This document shows positions 34,011 to 46,149 of a stretch of DNA of 64,000 nt, piece by piece. The DNA is from Gnetum montanum. Lineage: Eukaryota; Streptophyta; Gnetopsida; Gnetales; Gnetaceae. Under the pieces are notes generated by a model, which had not been told where the DNA came from, did no database searches, and saw nothing but the letters and a program-made list of their open reading frames with translations. Made by a program: the position numbers and the translations under genes. How positions within the stretch are numbered: position 1 is the stretch's first letter; the number at the start of each line of letters is the position of its first letter. The stretch lies in contig MNCI01004926.1 of assembly GCA_015680685.1 (NCBI GenBank), positions 780,282 to 844,281 of the forward strand. Reading direction: 5' to 3'.

Positions 34011-34602
34011 ATCCTAGGATCTATTCTGGTTAAGTTAGGATATGACCAAGCAAAGGCTTTTGACCATTTGTTTATCATTTTTAGTAGCCTTTATTTTTGT
34101 TGAGGAGCAAGCTTAGTGTTAATGATTACTGGTTTTCCATTCTTAAGAAATCTATATTCCACATTGGTGGGCAATGGTTTTAACTCAAGGGGCTCTTGCT
34201 TGAACTTGTCACGGATTTCCAACTTCCTCCAGTTGATATTTTTGATGTCAAGACTTGGAAGTTGGTGATGGGCTTGCTCTAATGTGTTGATGCTATCAAT
34301 GTAGGATCAAGTCAAGCTCTTAGTTGGTTCCATGCATATAGTCAAGTTTCTCTCTTGGTTAGCTATTAGCCACTAGGTGCCTTCCTGTCTTGTGGCTGCT
34401 ACATACAGGGTTCTTTTTATGTTAGTTATTTGTGCATACTAGTTGCATGCAGGCAATGTTAAACGTTGTACAAACTAGGCCTTTTGCACCCAGTTTCACC
34501 CAGTGTCACTGTATGCAATGCATGGAACTTTCTTCTTCTCAATCTTTCCAAACGTATTTTCTTCTGATATTTTTAGGGAAAGATCATGTATTCCTAGGCA
34601 CT
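34011..34602 (-). pseudogene. Athila-like protease C-terminal part and linker (copy B2)
   Basis: Minus-strand sequence collinear with B1 28150-28750: the KIEKKKVPC-type segment, the linker and the PQRQLNPKLK, VVKEEIE, LLKVGFIYPIV start of RT. The upstream protease active site is absent. At 34602 the sequence switches to a plus-strand LTR end and primer binding site. Confidence 0.72.
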
Positions 34603-36518
34603 TATCATTGGCGCCATTGCTGGGGACTTTGTTGTTTGTGTGCTGATTAGAACTTAGGAAATCTTCCCATTGTTGGAATGAACTCTTAGGGTTGGTTATT
34701 CTACAATTATAGAAAAGAGAGTATTGTACACTGAAGAATTAATCATGTCCCCTTCTTCCTATGAAAGTGCTTCACTGCCTAGGTATGACACAATGAATAG
34801 TCAGAGGCATAGTACACATGATGATGATCCACCAGTGCCCCGATAGTTTTGCTTGGTATATGCTCATCTTGATGAGTATGTACCAAAATTTTCCTTTATC
34901 CTCCACTAGAATGAACAATTTCAATGGTGTGATTTATAGGGTAACATAGTGTTACCACCCAATTGCTCAATCCCAAGCATGCTTCTTTGTGCTCTCACAT
35001 GAATTGGTATGTAGCACTTACAGTTGGAGTATGTTGTGCATGAACATGATTTGAGAGATTATTGATCCATAGAGGTACAATGTCAAAGGTACCTACAATA
35101 GAAGAGACATTACAAATCTATGAAGGAAAAGTGGTCTTAAGATGTCCTGTATGTCATAAGTGAAAACAAGGGTGGTGAACTTGCCTCAAGAGGTTTTCCA
35201 CATAATAATGTTCCTCTCGTTGACTTCAGTCAAGGATTTGTGTATCAAAATCTTCACTCAACCATTCATAACCAAAGTTCTAATACCAATGGACATTAAG
35301 AGTCTAAAAAAGGAACATGAACACATGATGATGACAAACATTCCGAGCATAACCATGACCAAGGTCGCGACCACTAAAGAGAAAGTGATAGGCACCGTCA
35401 TGGTGCTAGTCCTCCTTCCTCTCCACCTTCATCATCTCCTTCCCCCTCTCCTTCGAGATCTGGAAGAAGTCAAAAAGAGAAAGATCATTAGGACAATGGT
35501 AAGTGAAACAAAGATCATAGACAAAATAGATGAGAAAGGGGAAAAGGACATTCTAGAGAAACACATCATGAAAGGAGCGAGAGTAGGGAACAACATAGGC
35601 ATCATAGATACCATAGAGAATATGATCATGATGAACCCCTACTCACTACCATAAGTATGCTAGATATAATTGAGGTTGTTAGGATCCTAACAAGACACCA
35701 AAAGGATAGTAGGATCAAAATATTAGACATGAACAATATTCCACGATTGAAGGGGGATACAACGTTGATCCTCAAAATCATCTACAAGCATTCTATGATG
35801 CATGTGCTTTGCAAAATATAGAAATTGAGTGGCAAAAACTAAAGTTGTTTCCAGAGAAACTAATCAAAGAAGTAGAAAGTTGGTATCGGTCCTTAGAGCT
35901 AGAATCTATTCATCGATGGAGTACCATGTTAGAGTTATTCAACGATAAGTATCAAATGTACTCCTGAGTGTCCAACCTGTGAAATAAAATGTAAGGATGG
36001 AAACAAGGAGGATTTGAACCCTTGGATGTTGCCATGTGCCAATATTATGCATTATTACATTGTTGCCCTGGCCATGGTTACTTGCAGAGGGAACAACTAT
36101 GCGATCTCATAGATGGGCTTAGGTATGAAATGTGAAGAACCCTTGGGACTTATGCCCAAGGGAGACTATCTAAGCTTAGAGCCCATTAAGTATAAAGATT
36201 ATTGAAGAAAGTTGCCAAAGAGGAGGGTGAGTTAAGGAAAAGAGAAAATGTGGAGGAATACAATAGAGATCCTTCCCTCCGAAAGAAGGAAGTTAGATTT
36301 TGTGAGGATGAAGAAGAGTCACCACTCGAAGAGATGGGAATAGGAAAACTTTACCCATTCAAAAGTTTGCATCAAATGTATCGGAAAAGGTAGACCAAAT
36401 GTGGGACTCTATAGATAATAAATTTCAAACCATTCTTAAAATAGTAGAGGAGTCTAGGGAACAAGGTAGTGACTAAGAGAGGAGGCAAAAGAAAGAAGTT
36501 GAATATGCACATAACAAA
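34603..36518 (+). pseudogene. Inverted PBS-leader-gag block
   Basis: Plus-strand block starting with the last bases of an LTR (ATCA, 34604-34607), a primer binding site (34609-34626, TGGCGCCATTGCTGGGGA, two transitions from tRNA-Asp) and the leader. Gag begins at the ATG near 34745 (MSPSSYESASLP). The capsid domain (35660-35970) has TLILKIIYKHSMMHVLCKI in a shifted frame and LELESIHRWSTM; the helical region (36202-36393) follows. The block ends before the zinc knuckle, fused to a 13-base minus-strand primer binding site remnant. It is inverted relative to its flanks B2 and the LTR at 36533. Confidence 0.78.
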
Positions 36519-36532
36519 GGCAACGACGCCAA

Positions 36533-37362
36533 TGATGAGTGGAAAGGTACCCCTACGCTCAACCATATGAATACGAGTATTACGCATGATCCAGTTGGAC
36601 TCCAAGGACTAAGTGCTTATGCACCTTTCATAAAACAAGTATGGATTAGGTGATAATTGTCTTCCCAATCTTACTTGTATGGCATGATTGTATGGTTAAG
36701 TAAACTTGAGGTATATGATTTTTATGATTTTTATGTTTATGTCCTGGTGCTAAAAGGGATAAGTGAAATAATTAAGTAACTAATTTAATTTAACTAATCT
36801 GCTAGGTTCTAACTAGTCTTAACACCAACATCTATTCCCACTCTCCATACACATCCTAAACTAGTGTAACACTACTAGGGTTACCAAATGCTAATCGTTA
36901 TTGGGTTACCAAGTGTTCCATGTATACTTGAAGTGGTCGTACTGAGTGTGCTTACTTGTGAAAATGAACAAACCAATAAAAGCTACATCAATTAACTAAT
37001 GAAGCATTAAATAATTGTAAATAACATTAAATGCAATAAATAAGCTATTCTGAATGCTGCAAGATTTATCACAAAGTTCATCTTTATTTCCAGACACAAG
37101 GTGTGCCTAGGTACACAATGCTCAAATAAAGATTCCGTTCACTTTATGACTCATATTGCGAGTGCTTAGAAATAATTCTAACTCTGGAAAGGAAATATTG
37201 CAAGAGTTTGGGTAAGGGACTAAGAAACTAATGCCAAAGCCAAGTGCGCCCACCTCTTATTTATAAGCAATGAGATAGGTCCCGATATCAGATGTCTAAT
37301 ATCACTTGGTAGGCTTCGATATTGTAGACTTGATATCATGGATCTGATATCGTGGTTCATAA
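36533..37362 (-). mobile_element. Athila-like LTR (right end of compound insertion)
   Basis: 830 bases in minus orientation, from TGATGAGTGGAAAGG to TTCATAA. A partial primer binding site (36519-36531, minus TGGCGTCGTTGCC) abuts its left side. It has a TATA box (37257-37264, minus) and a GATATC cluster (37280-37355). AATGC follows directly, matching 23761-23765. Confidence 0.88.
37280..37355. repeat. GATATC cluster in LTR
   Basis: Six GATATC or one-base variants (for example CCCGATATCAG, TTGATATCATG, CTGATATCGTG) in 75 bases, next to the TATA box. Confidence 0.78.
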
Positions 37363-37665
37363 AATGCTATTTTAATTTTAATACTCAAAGCTTCATATTT
37401 AGCCTTGTTGTTAGTGTAAGAAAAAGATAGATGAACTACCTTTAAAATTTTTGGAAAATCATCTTTTACTAGAACTACTCTAGCTCCTACACCTTTGGAG
37501 TTACAAGAACCATCAAAATATAATTTCCACTTGCTCTCATCTTGAGATTTCTCTTTCTCCAAGTTATAAACTTCTTGAAGTGTGGAAATTTTATTTTCAA
37601 AAGCTCTTGTTTCAACAACTTTGTTTTTCTCATTTAAAGTAATGTTTTCAATCATCACAAGTTTA
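37363..37665 (-). pseudogene. Tat-like RNase H N-terminal part (element E)
   Basis: Minus-strand frame with WKLYFDGSCNSKGVGARVV, LSFSYTNNKAKYEALSIKI and KIAF. FDGSxNSxGxGA and TNNxAEYEAL are motifs of the second, archaeal-type RNase H found in Tat-group Ty3/gypsy elements; the Glu of AEYEAL is Lys here. The domain is cut at the target duplication of the compound insertion, and beyond the insertion the left side is LTR, so an older deletion already removed the rest of pol. Confidence 0.8.
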
Positions 37666-38070
37666 CTATATATGTATATTTTATTTGATTTCCCTTTTCA
37701 AGATAGCCACATATGTGAGTAATCTGTTGATATGGAACCTGAGAAATTTTTACTCCTACTTCTACTTAACAAAAGACTATATGAATCTAGAATATCTACT
37801 ACTTGAATAGTTACTATACTTTTTATAAGGGGTTCAGAAGTGATTTTTAATAGAACATTGGGCAATTAACCCACAATATTTACTCTAATTTTTTCCACTT
37901 GAACAATCTTTTTATTAGATTGTTCAATAGTCAAACCATGTTTTTGGCATATAGATAATGGCATAATAGTAGATGTGGCTCTAGAATCAACCAAATAGTT
38001 GTGAAGATATTTATCTTTTTAACTTCATTGTGAAAAGAAAAGGAGGAGCTTCTCTATTAAGAGTACAATC
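37666..38070 (-). pseudogene. Tat-like protease (element E)
   Basis: Minus-strand active site YLVDSRATSTIMPLSIC near 37955-38000, with the Gly of D-S-G changed to Arg. It continues with QKHGLTIEQSNKKIVQVEKI and a VVDILDSYSLLLSRSRSKN segment, which follows protease in Tat-group elements. The next recognisable domain is RNase H; reverse transcriptase, which should come between them, is absent. Confidence 0.7.
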
Positions 38071-38279
38071 ATAGCTAGTTTTTGTTATCTTATCAATGTT
38101 AGACACATAGCTTAACTATGATTCTCCAACTCTCCTTTTTGCTTTAATAACCTCTAAAGGTTTTCTTTGTTGATCTTCTATCTGTAACAATTGATAAATA
38201 CTAATGTTGGCCTTGATATGTTTTAAGATCCTCAATTAGATTATATTCTCCATCTCCATAAAAGCTTGATTTCTTCATG

Positions 38280-39650
38280 CATTTATTTAAAGTCTTATTT
38301 TGAGTACTTTGCTCTATTCGATCTTTTTCTCTTTTATTTTTTCTCTTCCATTTAGTTCAAAAACCTTTCTCTTAGCAGATGGGTCAATAATGAGGTTTGA
38401 AGGCTTCAAAGTGGTTAAGTTTTCTTTTGATTATAAATTATATCTATTTTCTTCATTGTTATTACACTCTTCATTTGACGATATTTCCTCTTTAGAACTT
38501 GACAGAGAGGAGGTATCACTAGATCCATTTTTGGAAGATTTTCTTGTGTAATGAACACTAGATAGCTCATTATTATATTAATATCAAGAAAGTTGGACAT
38601 AGCAACATCACTCTCATCCTCATTATCTACTAGCTTAGTATCATGATGCTTATGTTTCCTATTTTTCTTTTTCTTCTTTATTTTTACTTTTGCCAAATAT
38701 TTATCTAGTTTCACCACTTTGTTAGATGTGCCTATCATTAACAGTCCCTTTTTATATTCTTTGCTTTCTAACTCTTGCTTTGTTTTAATATGAGAAGACT
38801 CTAGTAGTGCTTTAAGTTCAGCAAGGCTCTAGTAAGTGCTTTAAGGATTCTAATTTTTTCTTCTTCTTTTTGACATGTGGTAATTTCTTCATTGTTTAAG
38901 TTTAGCTATTTTTCTAATTGTATAGCTTCACTAAAGTAACCATTTAGCGTTAATCAATTTGAAATATTGGGATTCACAACCTTAAGATAAATGTCTAAGC
39001 ATTTCATTTGATGGTCTCTATCATTTTTGAAAGAGCCCACAAATTCATTGAAGTTTAATGTTAAAATATCTAATTGACTCTTTAACTCCTTTCTTAGTGT
39101 TTACTAGACCATAGTACGATTGTTGTTGATCTAATTGATTGCTAAAATAAGATAAGAAAATATTTTTATATCATCCCAACTTGTGATATTGTTGCTTGGA
39201 AACTTTGAATACCAAATTTGAGCCACATCCTTTAAATTTGCTATGAACAACCTACATGATTGATCTTGGTGTTGAATATTTGCATAAGCCAAAGCTAATT
39301 CAAATAAGTGAAGGTATTCTTCAGCCAAGTAAGCTTTTCTAGGAATCAAAGGCTCAGGAAAATATTTGTAAACTACCTAGGAATATAGTTGTAATTTTGG
39401 AACCGTAATGGTGTAACTCCTTGCCAAGGATTCACTAGTTATGGATTTTCCATTTTATTGGGATTCCTTTTGATGGCTAAATTCTTATATTTCTTTGACC
39501 TTCTCCTAAAGACTGATAAATTAGATAGAAGAGGTGAACTTCTTGTCATTCTAGTTTTTACTCCACTACTTGTCCCAAAGTTAAAATTCTTTTTTTTCTT
39601 CTGATGAATAATCAGTCTTATAATCAGAAAATTCTTTAGGACTTTCAAAA
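38280..39650 (-). pseudogene. Tat-like gag (element E)
   Basis: Minus-strand capsid region (39131-39349) with LFELALAYANIQHQDQSCRL and FIANLKDVAQIWYSKF, SWDDIKIF: the L-x-x-A-x-x-W-(Y/F) and SW-(D/E)-x-(F/L) pattern of Retrotrans_gag. An N-terminal basic segment lies at 39439-39648, and a Lys-rich tail (38415-38738, KIKKKKKNRKHKHHD) precedes protease. Frames are interrupted several times. Confidence 0.72.
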
Positions 39651-39791
39651 TCTTCTAAACTACCAATTTGTTCAATCATTAACTCAAAATAATAGTTAAT
39701 TTTCTTACCCTCCTAGTGCCAAAAAGAATTATTGGAACACTAGGACTATCAAGCTCAATTTTCTTGTCCTTCTAGTACCAAAAAGAATTCT

Positions 39792-41120
39792 TGGCAACTA
39801 TTTAGGATCACCAGTGTTTTCCTTTAAGTATCGTGACTGGGTTCACAGGAAATGAAGGTGTTCCTTCAAACTTAAGTTCATGTGTTTGCTGATCTATGGA
39901 AACACCAAGGCCTAGATACCTCCAAATAAAATCAGTGGTAATAGAGTGAACTAAGCATAAATGTGTGTTTGCTATTATGAATATTGAAATGCTTGTGTTT
40001 GTGTATAAAACTATAACTAGCTATTATAATAGAAATTTAGCTAACCTTGTCAAATACTATGAGCTATTGAAAATTCCTATTTTGTCAAGTCGCTTAGTCT
40101 ATATAGTTCCTATAGTACGTTGCTTGAAACAAATAAGATTTCACCAAAATGTTTAAGCACAATTCTATATAAATCTACTCCTAGTTTCACCCAGAGAGAA
40201 AAGTCCACAAGAAAATTAGAAATAGAGTAAGATTATATGGATTTTAAAAGAGAAGAAGAAAAAGGCAGATTTGTGTGAAATCTTAAACATCTAAGCGAGA
40301 TAAATTGAATATGAGGAAATACTTTGAAATAAAAGTTATTCCAGTTCAACCTAAAGTGTTACAAATTTTCCAAACCCTCTAAGCTCAACAGGAAATTTCA
40401 TAAAAGACACTCCTATTAAACTACCAAAATACTTTGAAATAGACGAAATACAAGTTATTATTTGGCTAGTTAATAGTTGTCAAGAATTACAATAATAGAG
40501 CTATCAGAAAAGGTATAACAATTTCATGATTGAACATAAAGGAAAAACTTTAAAATTGAAGCTATTCAAGTTATCTTAAAATATTAAAGATTTTCTAGAC
40601 CTTCTTCACTTGAATAGGCAATTTCATAACAACGTTACTATTAAATTGCTCAAGATGTTTTTCAAAGGACAACATAAACTCTTACATGGTAAACAAATAG
40701 AAGTCTAGAATTGCGTGAAAATAGAGCTATAAGAGTAATAAAAAAAATCTCAAAATTAAATGCCAAGCGCATCATTATCTAAACTGTTAGCTAAGCAACT
40801 AAGACAAAATAAGAAGAAAAGAACTCATAGGATTTAAACAAAGCAACTAAATTGATGTTGCAACTAGCAAGTCAGTCTTACAAGTAGTTTTTAATATGTC
40901 TCTTTAATTCTTTTTCTCTTCTACCCTTGAAGCTTTTTTATATTGGCTTCTTGGTAGTTACAATCATCATGGGAAACTAAAGTGTGTTATAATTCCTATG
41001 GGAGTTAGTTATAACCACCATAAAAAATTAATAAGAATTAGTTAAAACCATCATAAAAGTTAATGAGAGTTAGTTATAACTATCATAGAACTTAAAAGCT
41101 ATAGTTGACAAATGTCCTGT
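39792..41120 (-). mobile_element. Tat-like element E, 5' LTR
   Basis: Shares about 1.1 kb with 22634-23760 in the same orientation. The left edge TGGCAAC is the internal border. The repeat ends at about 40918 because the partner is truncated; a further 200 bases with short repeats (40975-41090) probably belong to U3, but the outer end is not fixed. The gag at 39131-39650 lies on the correct side for a minus-strand element. Confidence 0.65.
40975..41095. repeat. Short repeats, unit about 30 bases
   Basis: Four decayed copies of a unit like GAGTTAGTTATAACCATCATA-AA-TTAAT occur in a row. They lie in the presumed U3 part of the element E LTR. Confidence 0.6.
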
Positions 41121-41289
41121 TTATATAGGGCATTAAGTAATTAACCTATAGATCTTTTTATTTTTCTTTCCTTAATGTTTTAAAGACTTTGTTCTTGGTA
41201 CGAGGCCATCATATGTTGACACATCTATGGAAATAGTAAATCCTTCTATGGTGTGGACATAATTTATGCTTAACATGGTCAAGTATGGT

Positions 41290-41930
<641 letters not shown>

Positions 41931-44900
41931 TGAAGAATTCGTCTGTGATATTCTTAATGACTGTAAAATGAACTGCTTCTTTTTGAACTCTCCAAGGGGC
42001 ATTGAGTTGTTATTTTGTGTCTTGTTTCTCAAGCATAAACATTGAATTTGTTGAATATACGCAATGTCTTTCATAGTGGGCTTTGCCAAGGTACTAGCAG
42101 GAAAACGATACCTTAGAAACCCATTGTTGTCCTCCGCAATCAAAGTTTTGTTTTTGGTTTTTTCACACACGATCCATCATCTGAAGTAGTGGCATCATTA
42201 GTATTCAAAAGGAGACATGAATGGTAAAGCCTGCTGATCTGACAGAGGCTTAAGAAGGTACTGAAAATGCCTGCAAATGGTGCATGGAACATATGCAAGA
42301 TCCTTGCAGATTGTAGATGTATGGAAATTCCAATTTGAATCCACCGAACCCAACAAAACTCTGCCTCTGATTTGTGATTATGAAAAACCCAATGGATCTG
42401 TGAATGTTAGATTTGAATCGTGATGAGAAAACGAGCACCCTGATGGACTGCTTGCATGAGCTATCACAGTAAAATAGTGGAAGGTGACGTAGTCAAAACA
42501 CAATCATGCTACTACAGAATATCAAACATTGAAAACCTCAAATATTGTATATTGAATATCGAAACATGCTGCAGCGACTGCACGATCCCAGCAACAGGTC
42601 CCATCATAGATGCTCCGCGATAGACACATCATTTGTTATCGGTGTTGATACCAACATGGGGTCATAAACTTTAAGTTCTAATTCCATAACAATTAGAAAT
42701 TCTATAGGTTATTACCCAAAGGAAATTAATTGTAATAGTAACATAGATAAAGAAAAATATGCTCAACAGGTAGGTAGGTACATGGAATACAGAACGGTGA
42801 ATTTGGAATTTAATCCTGGAAGATGCATTGGTTTGCATTTTTAACATTCTTTTTTTTCAAAAAAGGATTCCAAGCAGTGTTGGACACTTACCTCTTGGTT
42901 AATTGAACATAGGTTAGTTAACAAGTTTAAATCCTTAACCATTAATGCTCAAAATATAAATGATAAAGTTCCATTTTCAACATCTCCTACCATCCATGCC
43001 ATTTTGCTGCCGTTTATTGAGGTTACAAACCTAGAATCTTCAAAAAAGAAAAAAGAAAAAAAAGAAAAAAAAAACAATAGTAACTACCATGAAAGCAATG
43101 GAAGTAACATTAGAAAACATGGCTTAGTATGTTTTCATGGTAACGTTTTGGTCAGAGAAGCTTGTTCTATGTAGCTGCTACGTGAGTTGGATGTTGGCCA
43201 TTACTTGCCATTTCTACAATGATTTGATTTGCCAAATTCATTGGCAGGAAGATCACGAATAAAATAGAAGTATCCAGTAAACCTTTGCAACTTTAGTGAA
43301 AAAGACAACATGCAAAACAAAGGGACAATAGTTTTACAAACATTAGGCGGTTAATTCTTTTTTTATGTTTCTGCATTTTAAATTCTCTTGGTTAGTTTTC
43401 TTTCTTGGTTTCATGGCTCTGATTCTGCATATCACCTTTTTAGGGTTAACCTTTAATAATGTATCTCTAATCCCGTAATTATTATCCATTTTATCATAAT
43501 GATAATACAAATCCTTAATACTAAAAGTGACATTTCTTTGAAAATCATTAAATAAATTCAGGGAAAATAAACGTTTAGTGTTCCTTGTTTGTTCAACTTT
43601 CTCTTTTCTGGTAGATTTTGTGGAAAGAAGAACAGGAGAAGTCAAAGAAACAATAGAAGGGAGAAGCAAGATAAGGAAATCCCAAGAACCCTTTTTAAAA
43701 TTTGGTGGTGGTGGACATTACAATAGATGTTATAGTAATTGCCATGGTTGTTACACACGGGTGGTGGCTCCTCATGTGCTAGACTGGTCCTTATAAATTC
43801 CCCTACAAGGAAAGAGGACAAAGGGAACAAGAAGGAAGAAGGTTGAGCTACAATTGTGGAAGGATTTTCCAAGGCTAGCTATGGAAGGGAAATCTTAGGT
43901 TCTTTCTGATTATTGTTAACTATTTGGTGGCATCTCAAAGATAGTTTGGTGTGGAGTAACAAGTAGATCTAAAAGCTAAAGGTTGTAGTCTTGCCAAAGA
44001 AAGTGTGCTACTTGTAGGCATGAGCGGGCAAGGTTAGACAAGGAGTTGTTTTGTTTGGTGCCCATTTTTGAGCTAAGTCTTTGTTTATCCTACTATGTTA
44101 CTTAAATTTTTGTATTCTAGCCTTGATCTCTATTGTATGCTTGAAACATAGATCTTGTGTTTCTTAGAACTCTAATTAATCTTGTTAGCTGTTTAATGCT
44201 TATATTTCATGCTAGTGCATTTACTAAAATTTTTAAAAATGAATTACTACTTTTTTGCTTAGTTTTTATGGATTGAACTTGTTAAAATTTACTGTCTTCT
44301 TTAAATGTTACATTTTATGAAACACCACGTTGCCCTTCCAACTAAGACTATTCTTGAGTTTCTGTACCTATACAATAGGAACCCTAGGTAATAGTCTCTT
44401 TAAATAGGGTTTTTATGTGCTGATGTGTCCAAAATTTATGCATCAACACCTTCTTGGTGCTACAAAGAAGGGCCATTTTCCAATCTTTGTTTTCCTATTC
44501 TTTCTTGTTGATTTACATTGTTTGTTTTTGTTTTTGCTTTCCTGAAAATTTCTTACCTATTCTTGTTAATAGTTATTTATTTTCAGTTCCTATTTTTTAG
44601 TTCCGAAAATCCTGTTTATTTTCCTATTTCAGTTTCTAATTAGGTTACCTAAAAACTTCATTGGTTGTTTCTGTTTCCTATTTATTTTTTAGTTCTTATT
44701 TCTATTTTTGAAAATTCAATTTTCTATTAAATTTTTGTTTCCACTCTTGAAAGCTTATGTTTTTTCAATTTCTAAAAATTTTATATTTTCTAATTTTTGT
44801 TATATAAACCTTTTTTAGCCCATTTCTAATACTGTTTCTAGTTAATGATTGCCTATTTTTAGTTTTATCACTCTATTTCAGTTTCATTTTCAGATTCCCA

Positions 44901-45172
44901 AACCTTCTTTTCCTAGTTTTGTTGATTACTTCATTTTGGCGGTCCTTACCTTAGTTCTAACTTTGGTAAGGTAGTATTCTCATTCATTACATCATTTTGT
45001 TCAAATTTACTTTTCTAAAATTCTACATTTCACTATTTTTTTTAAATTTTTTTTTATATATTGCAATTTTAGTTTTCTTTTTTTTTTTAAAAAAAAAATA
45101 TAGTATCTAATTTTTTTTGGCTTATTTAATTTTATAGTTTTCTAGCATTTATATTTCAAATTTTTTCATTTT
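41931..45172. other. No confirmed gene
   Basis: 41931-42450 may be the eroded 5' part of the aspartate oxidase copy. A 108-codon minus-strand frame (43343-43669), Lys/Arg-rich, overlaps a 72-codon plus frame; neither shows a domain. 43035-43076 is an A-rich run. 44150-45170 is strongly T-rich and probably includes the leader or LTR of element D; a TTGGTGCTACAAAGAAGG word near 44453 could be its primer binding site but I cannot name the tRNA. Confidence 0.4.
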
Positions 45173-46149
45173 ATGAGTGATAGTTCCCACAAATCATCTC
45201 AACAAAAACCATTTACCAACAACTCATCACTTTACTTTAAGAAAACAATGAGCTTCACAATTTCCAAATTCTATCCCTAGGAGAACTCAAACTAGAATGG
45301 TAGCCAATCAACGTTAGCTCCCTTGGTAAGCAATCTCTTTAACTTCACAAACTATCATGATATTCTCAAACCATTTCAAAATATAAATTTGTTATTTAAT
45401 CTCACAACCCCTACTAGTGATGTGTGTCAACATATACAATGTTTTGAAATCTTAGTAGGCATCCATAACATTATCCAAAACGACATAGCATGTAGGATCT
45501 TTGTGATAACTTTTAGGAGTAAAGTCACCCAATGGTTTTTCTATGCTCCCTAATGCCTCTATCAACTCATGGAAAGAGTTTAAAAATAAGTTCCTACTCT
45601 AATTCAATAAGTTCACTAGCCCTACCTTAGCATCAAGCAATTTCACAAGCCTAAGAAAACTGCTTGGGGAAAATGTCTATGATTACAATATGAGATTCCT
45701 TCATCAACTTGAATGAAATGCATCCACAACCTCATGGTATCCTCAATTTCTACCTTTCTACCATTGATCCATTTTTCACCTATACCATTAAATCTAATCC
45801 CAACATAATGGAAATACAAGGAGCAATGACTAAAGCAACTGAGTTAGAACAAATTACTTTGATGAATAGCATCGCAAGTTTTTCTAATAAATAATACTTT
45901 GTTCCAAACTCTCACTTCCTTTCAAATGACTCAACCTATATGTAGCTATTTTTAAGGTCCCACATCCTTTTTATTTTTACCACCAAATACTAGTTTAAGT
46001 GACTATCAATCAAAAGATTTGATCCAATCCATCATAAACCCAAATGGAATATCTAATCCAAATGCATCTACTTGTTAAATAGAAAACCAAATGACACAAA
46101 TATTAACTTTACTTCAAAAGCTATCCAATGATGTAGTTGAATTGAAACG
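45173..46149 (+). pseudogene. Tat-like gag (element D, left part)
   Basis: ATG at 45173 opens a frame (MSDSSHKSSQQKPF) continuing into the capsid domain (45323-45553) with CQHIQCFEILVGIHNI, DIACRIFVITFRSKVTQWFF, then in shifted frames a SW-KEFKNKF-type segment, RKLLGENVYDYNMRF and HQPHGILNF. The gag continues after the inserted element C, which splits it at 46149/55135. Lys/Asn-rich composition and several stops. Confidence 0.7.
46145..46149. other. Target site duplication, left copy (AAACG)
   Basis: AAACG here and AAACT at 55135-55139 flank the LTR termini of element C; four of five bases agree, as expected after old mutation. Confidence 0.65.

Larger units (their letters stand above)
23766..37362. 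mobile_element. Compound inverted Athila-like insertion
   Basis: One insertion bounded by inverted TGATGAG/TTCATAA ends and a perfect AATGC duplication. Left to right it holds: a truncated minus LTR; a plus copy B1 (LTR, PBS, gag, protease, RT, RNase H, integrase, 3' region to about 31925) without its 3' LTR; a minus copy B2 (integrase to protease, 31926-34602); a plus PBS-leader-gag block (34603-36518); and a minus PBS remnant with LTR (36519-37362). The host is Tat-like element E. The inner order cannot come from one simple insertion; a rearranged cDNA or nested same-family insertion with deletions is needed. Confidence 0.75.

Noticed and set aside
34432-34650. 72-codon plus-strand open frame
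   Set aside because: It is antisense to the protease region of copy B2 and crosses the rearrangement junction.
43035-43076. A-rich run as the poly(A) tail of the aspartate oxidase retro-copy
   Set aside because: The pseudogene is on the minus strand, so its tail would be a T-run to the left of 41290; this A-run is upstream of its 5' end.
44445-44475. Possible primer binding site of element D (TTGGTGCTACAAAGAAGG)
   Set aside because: A similar word occurs near element E (39763-39783, minus), but I could not match it to a tRNA 3' end with confidence.
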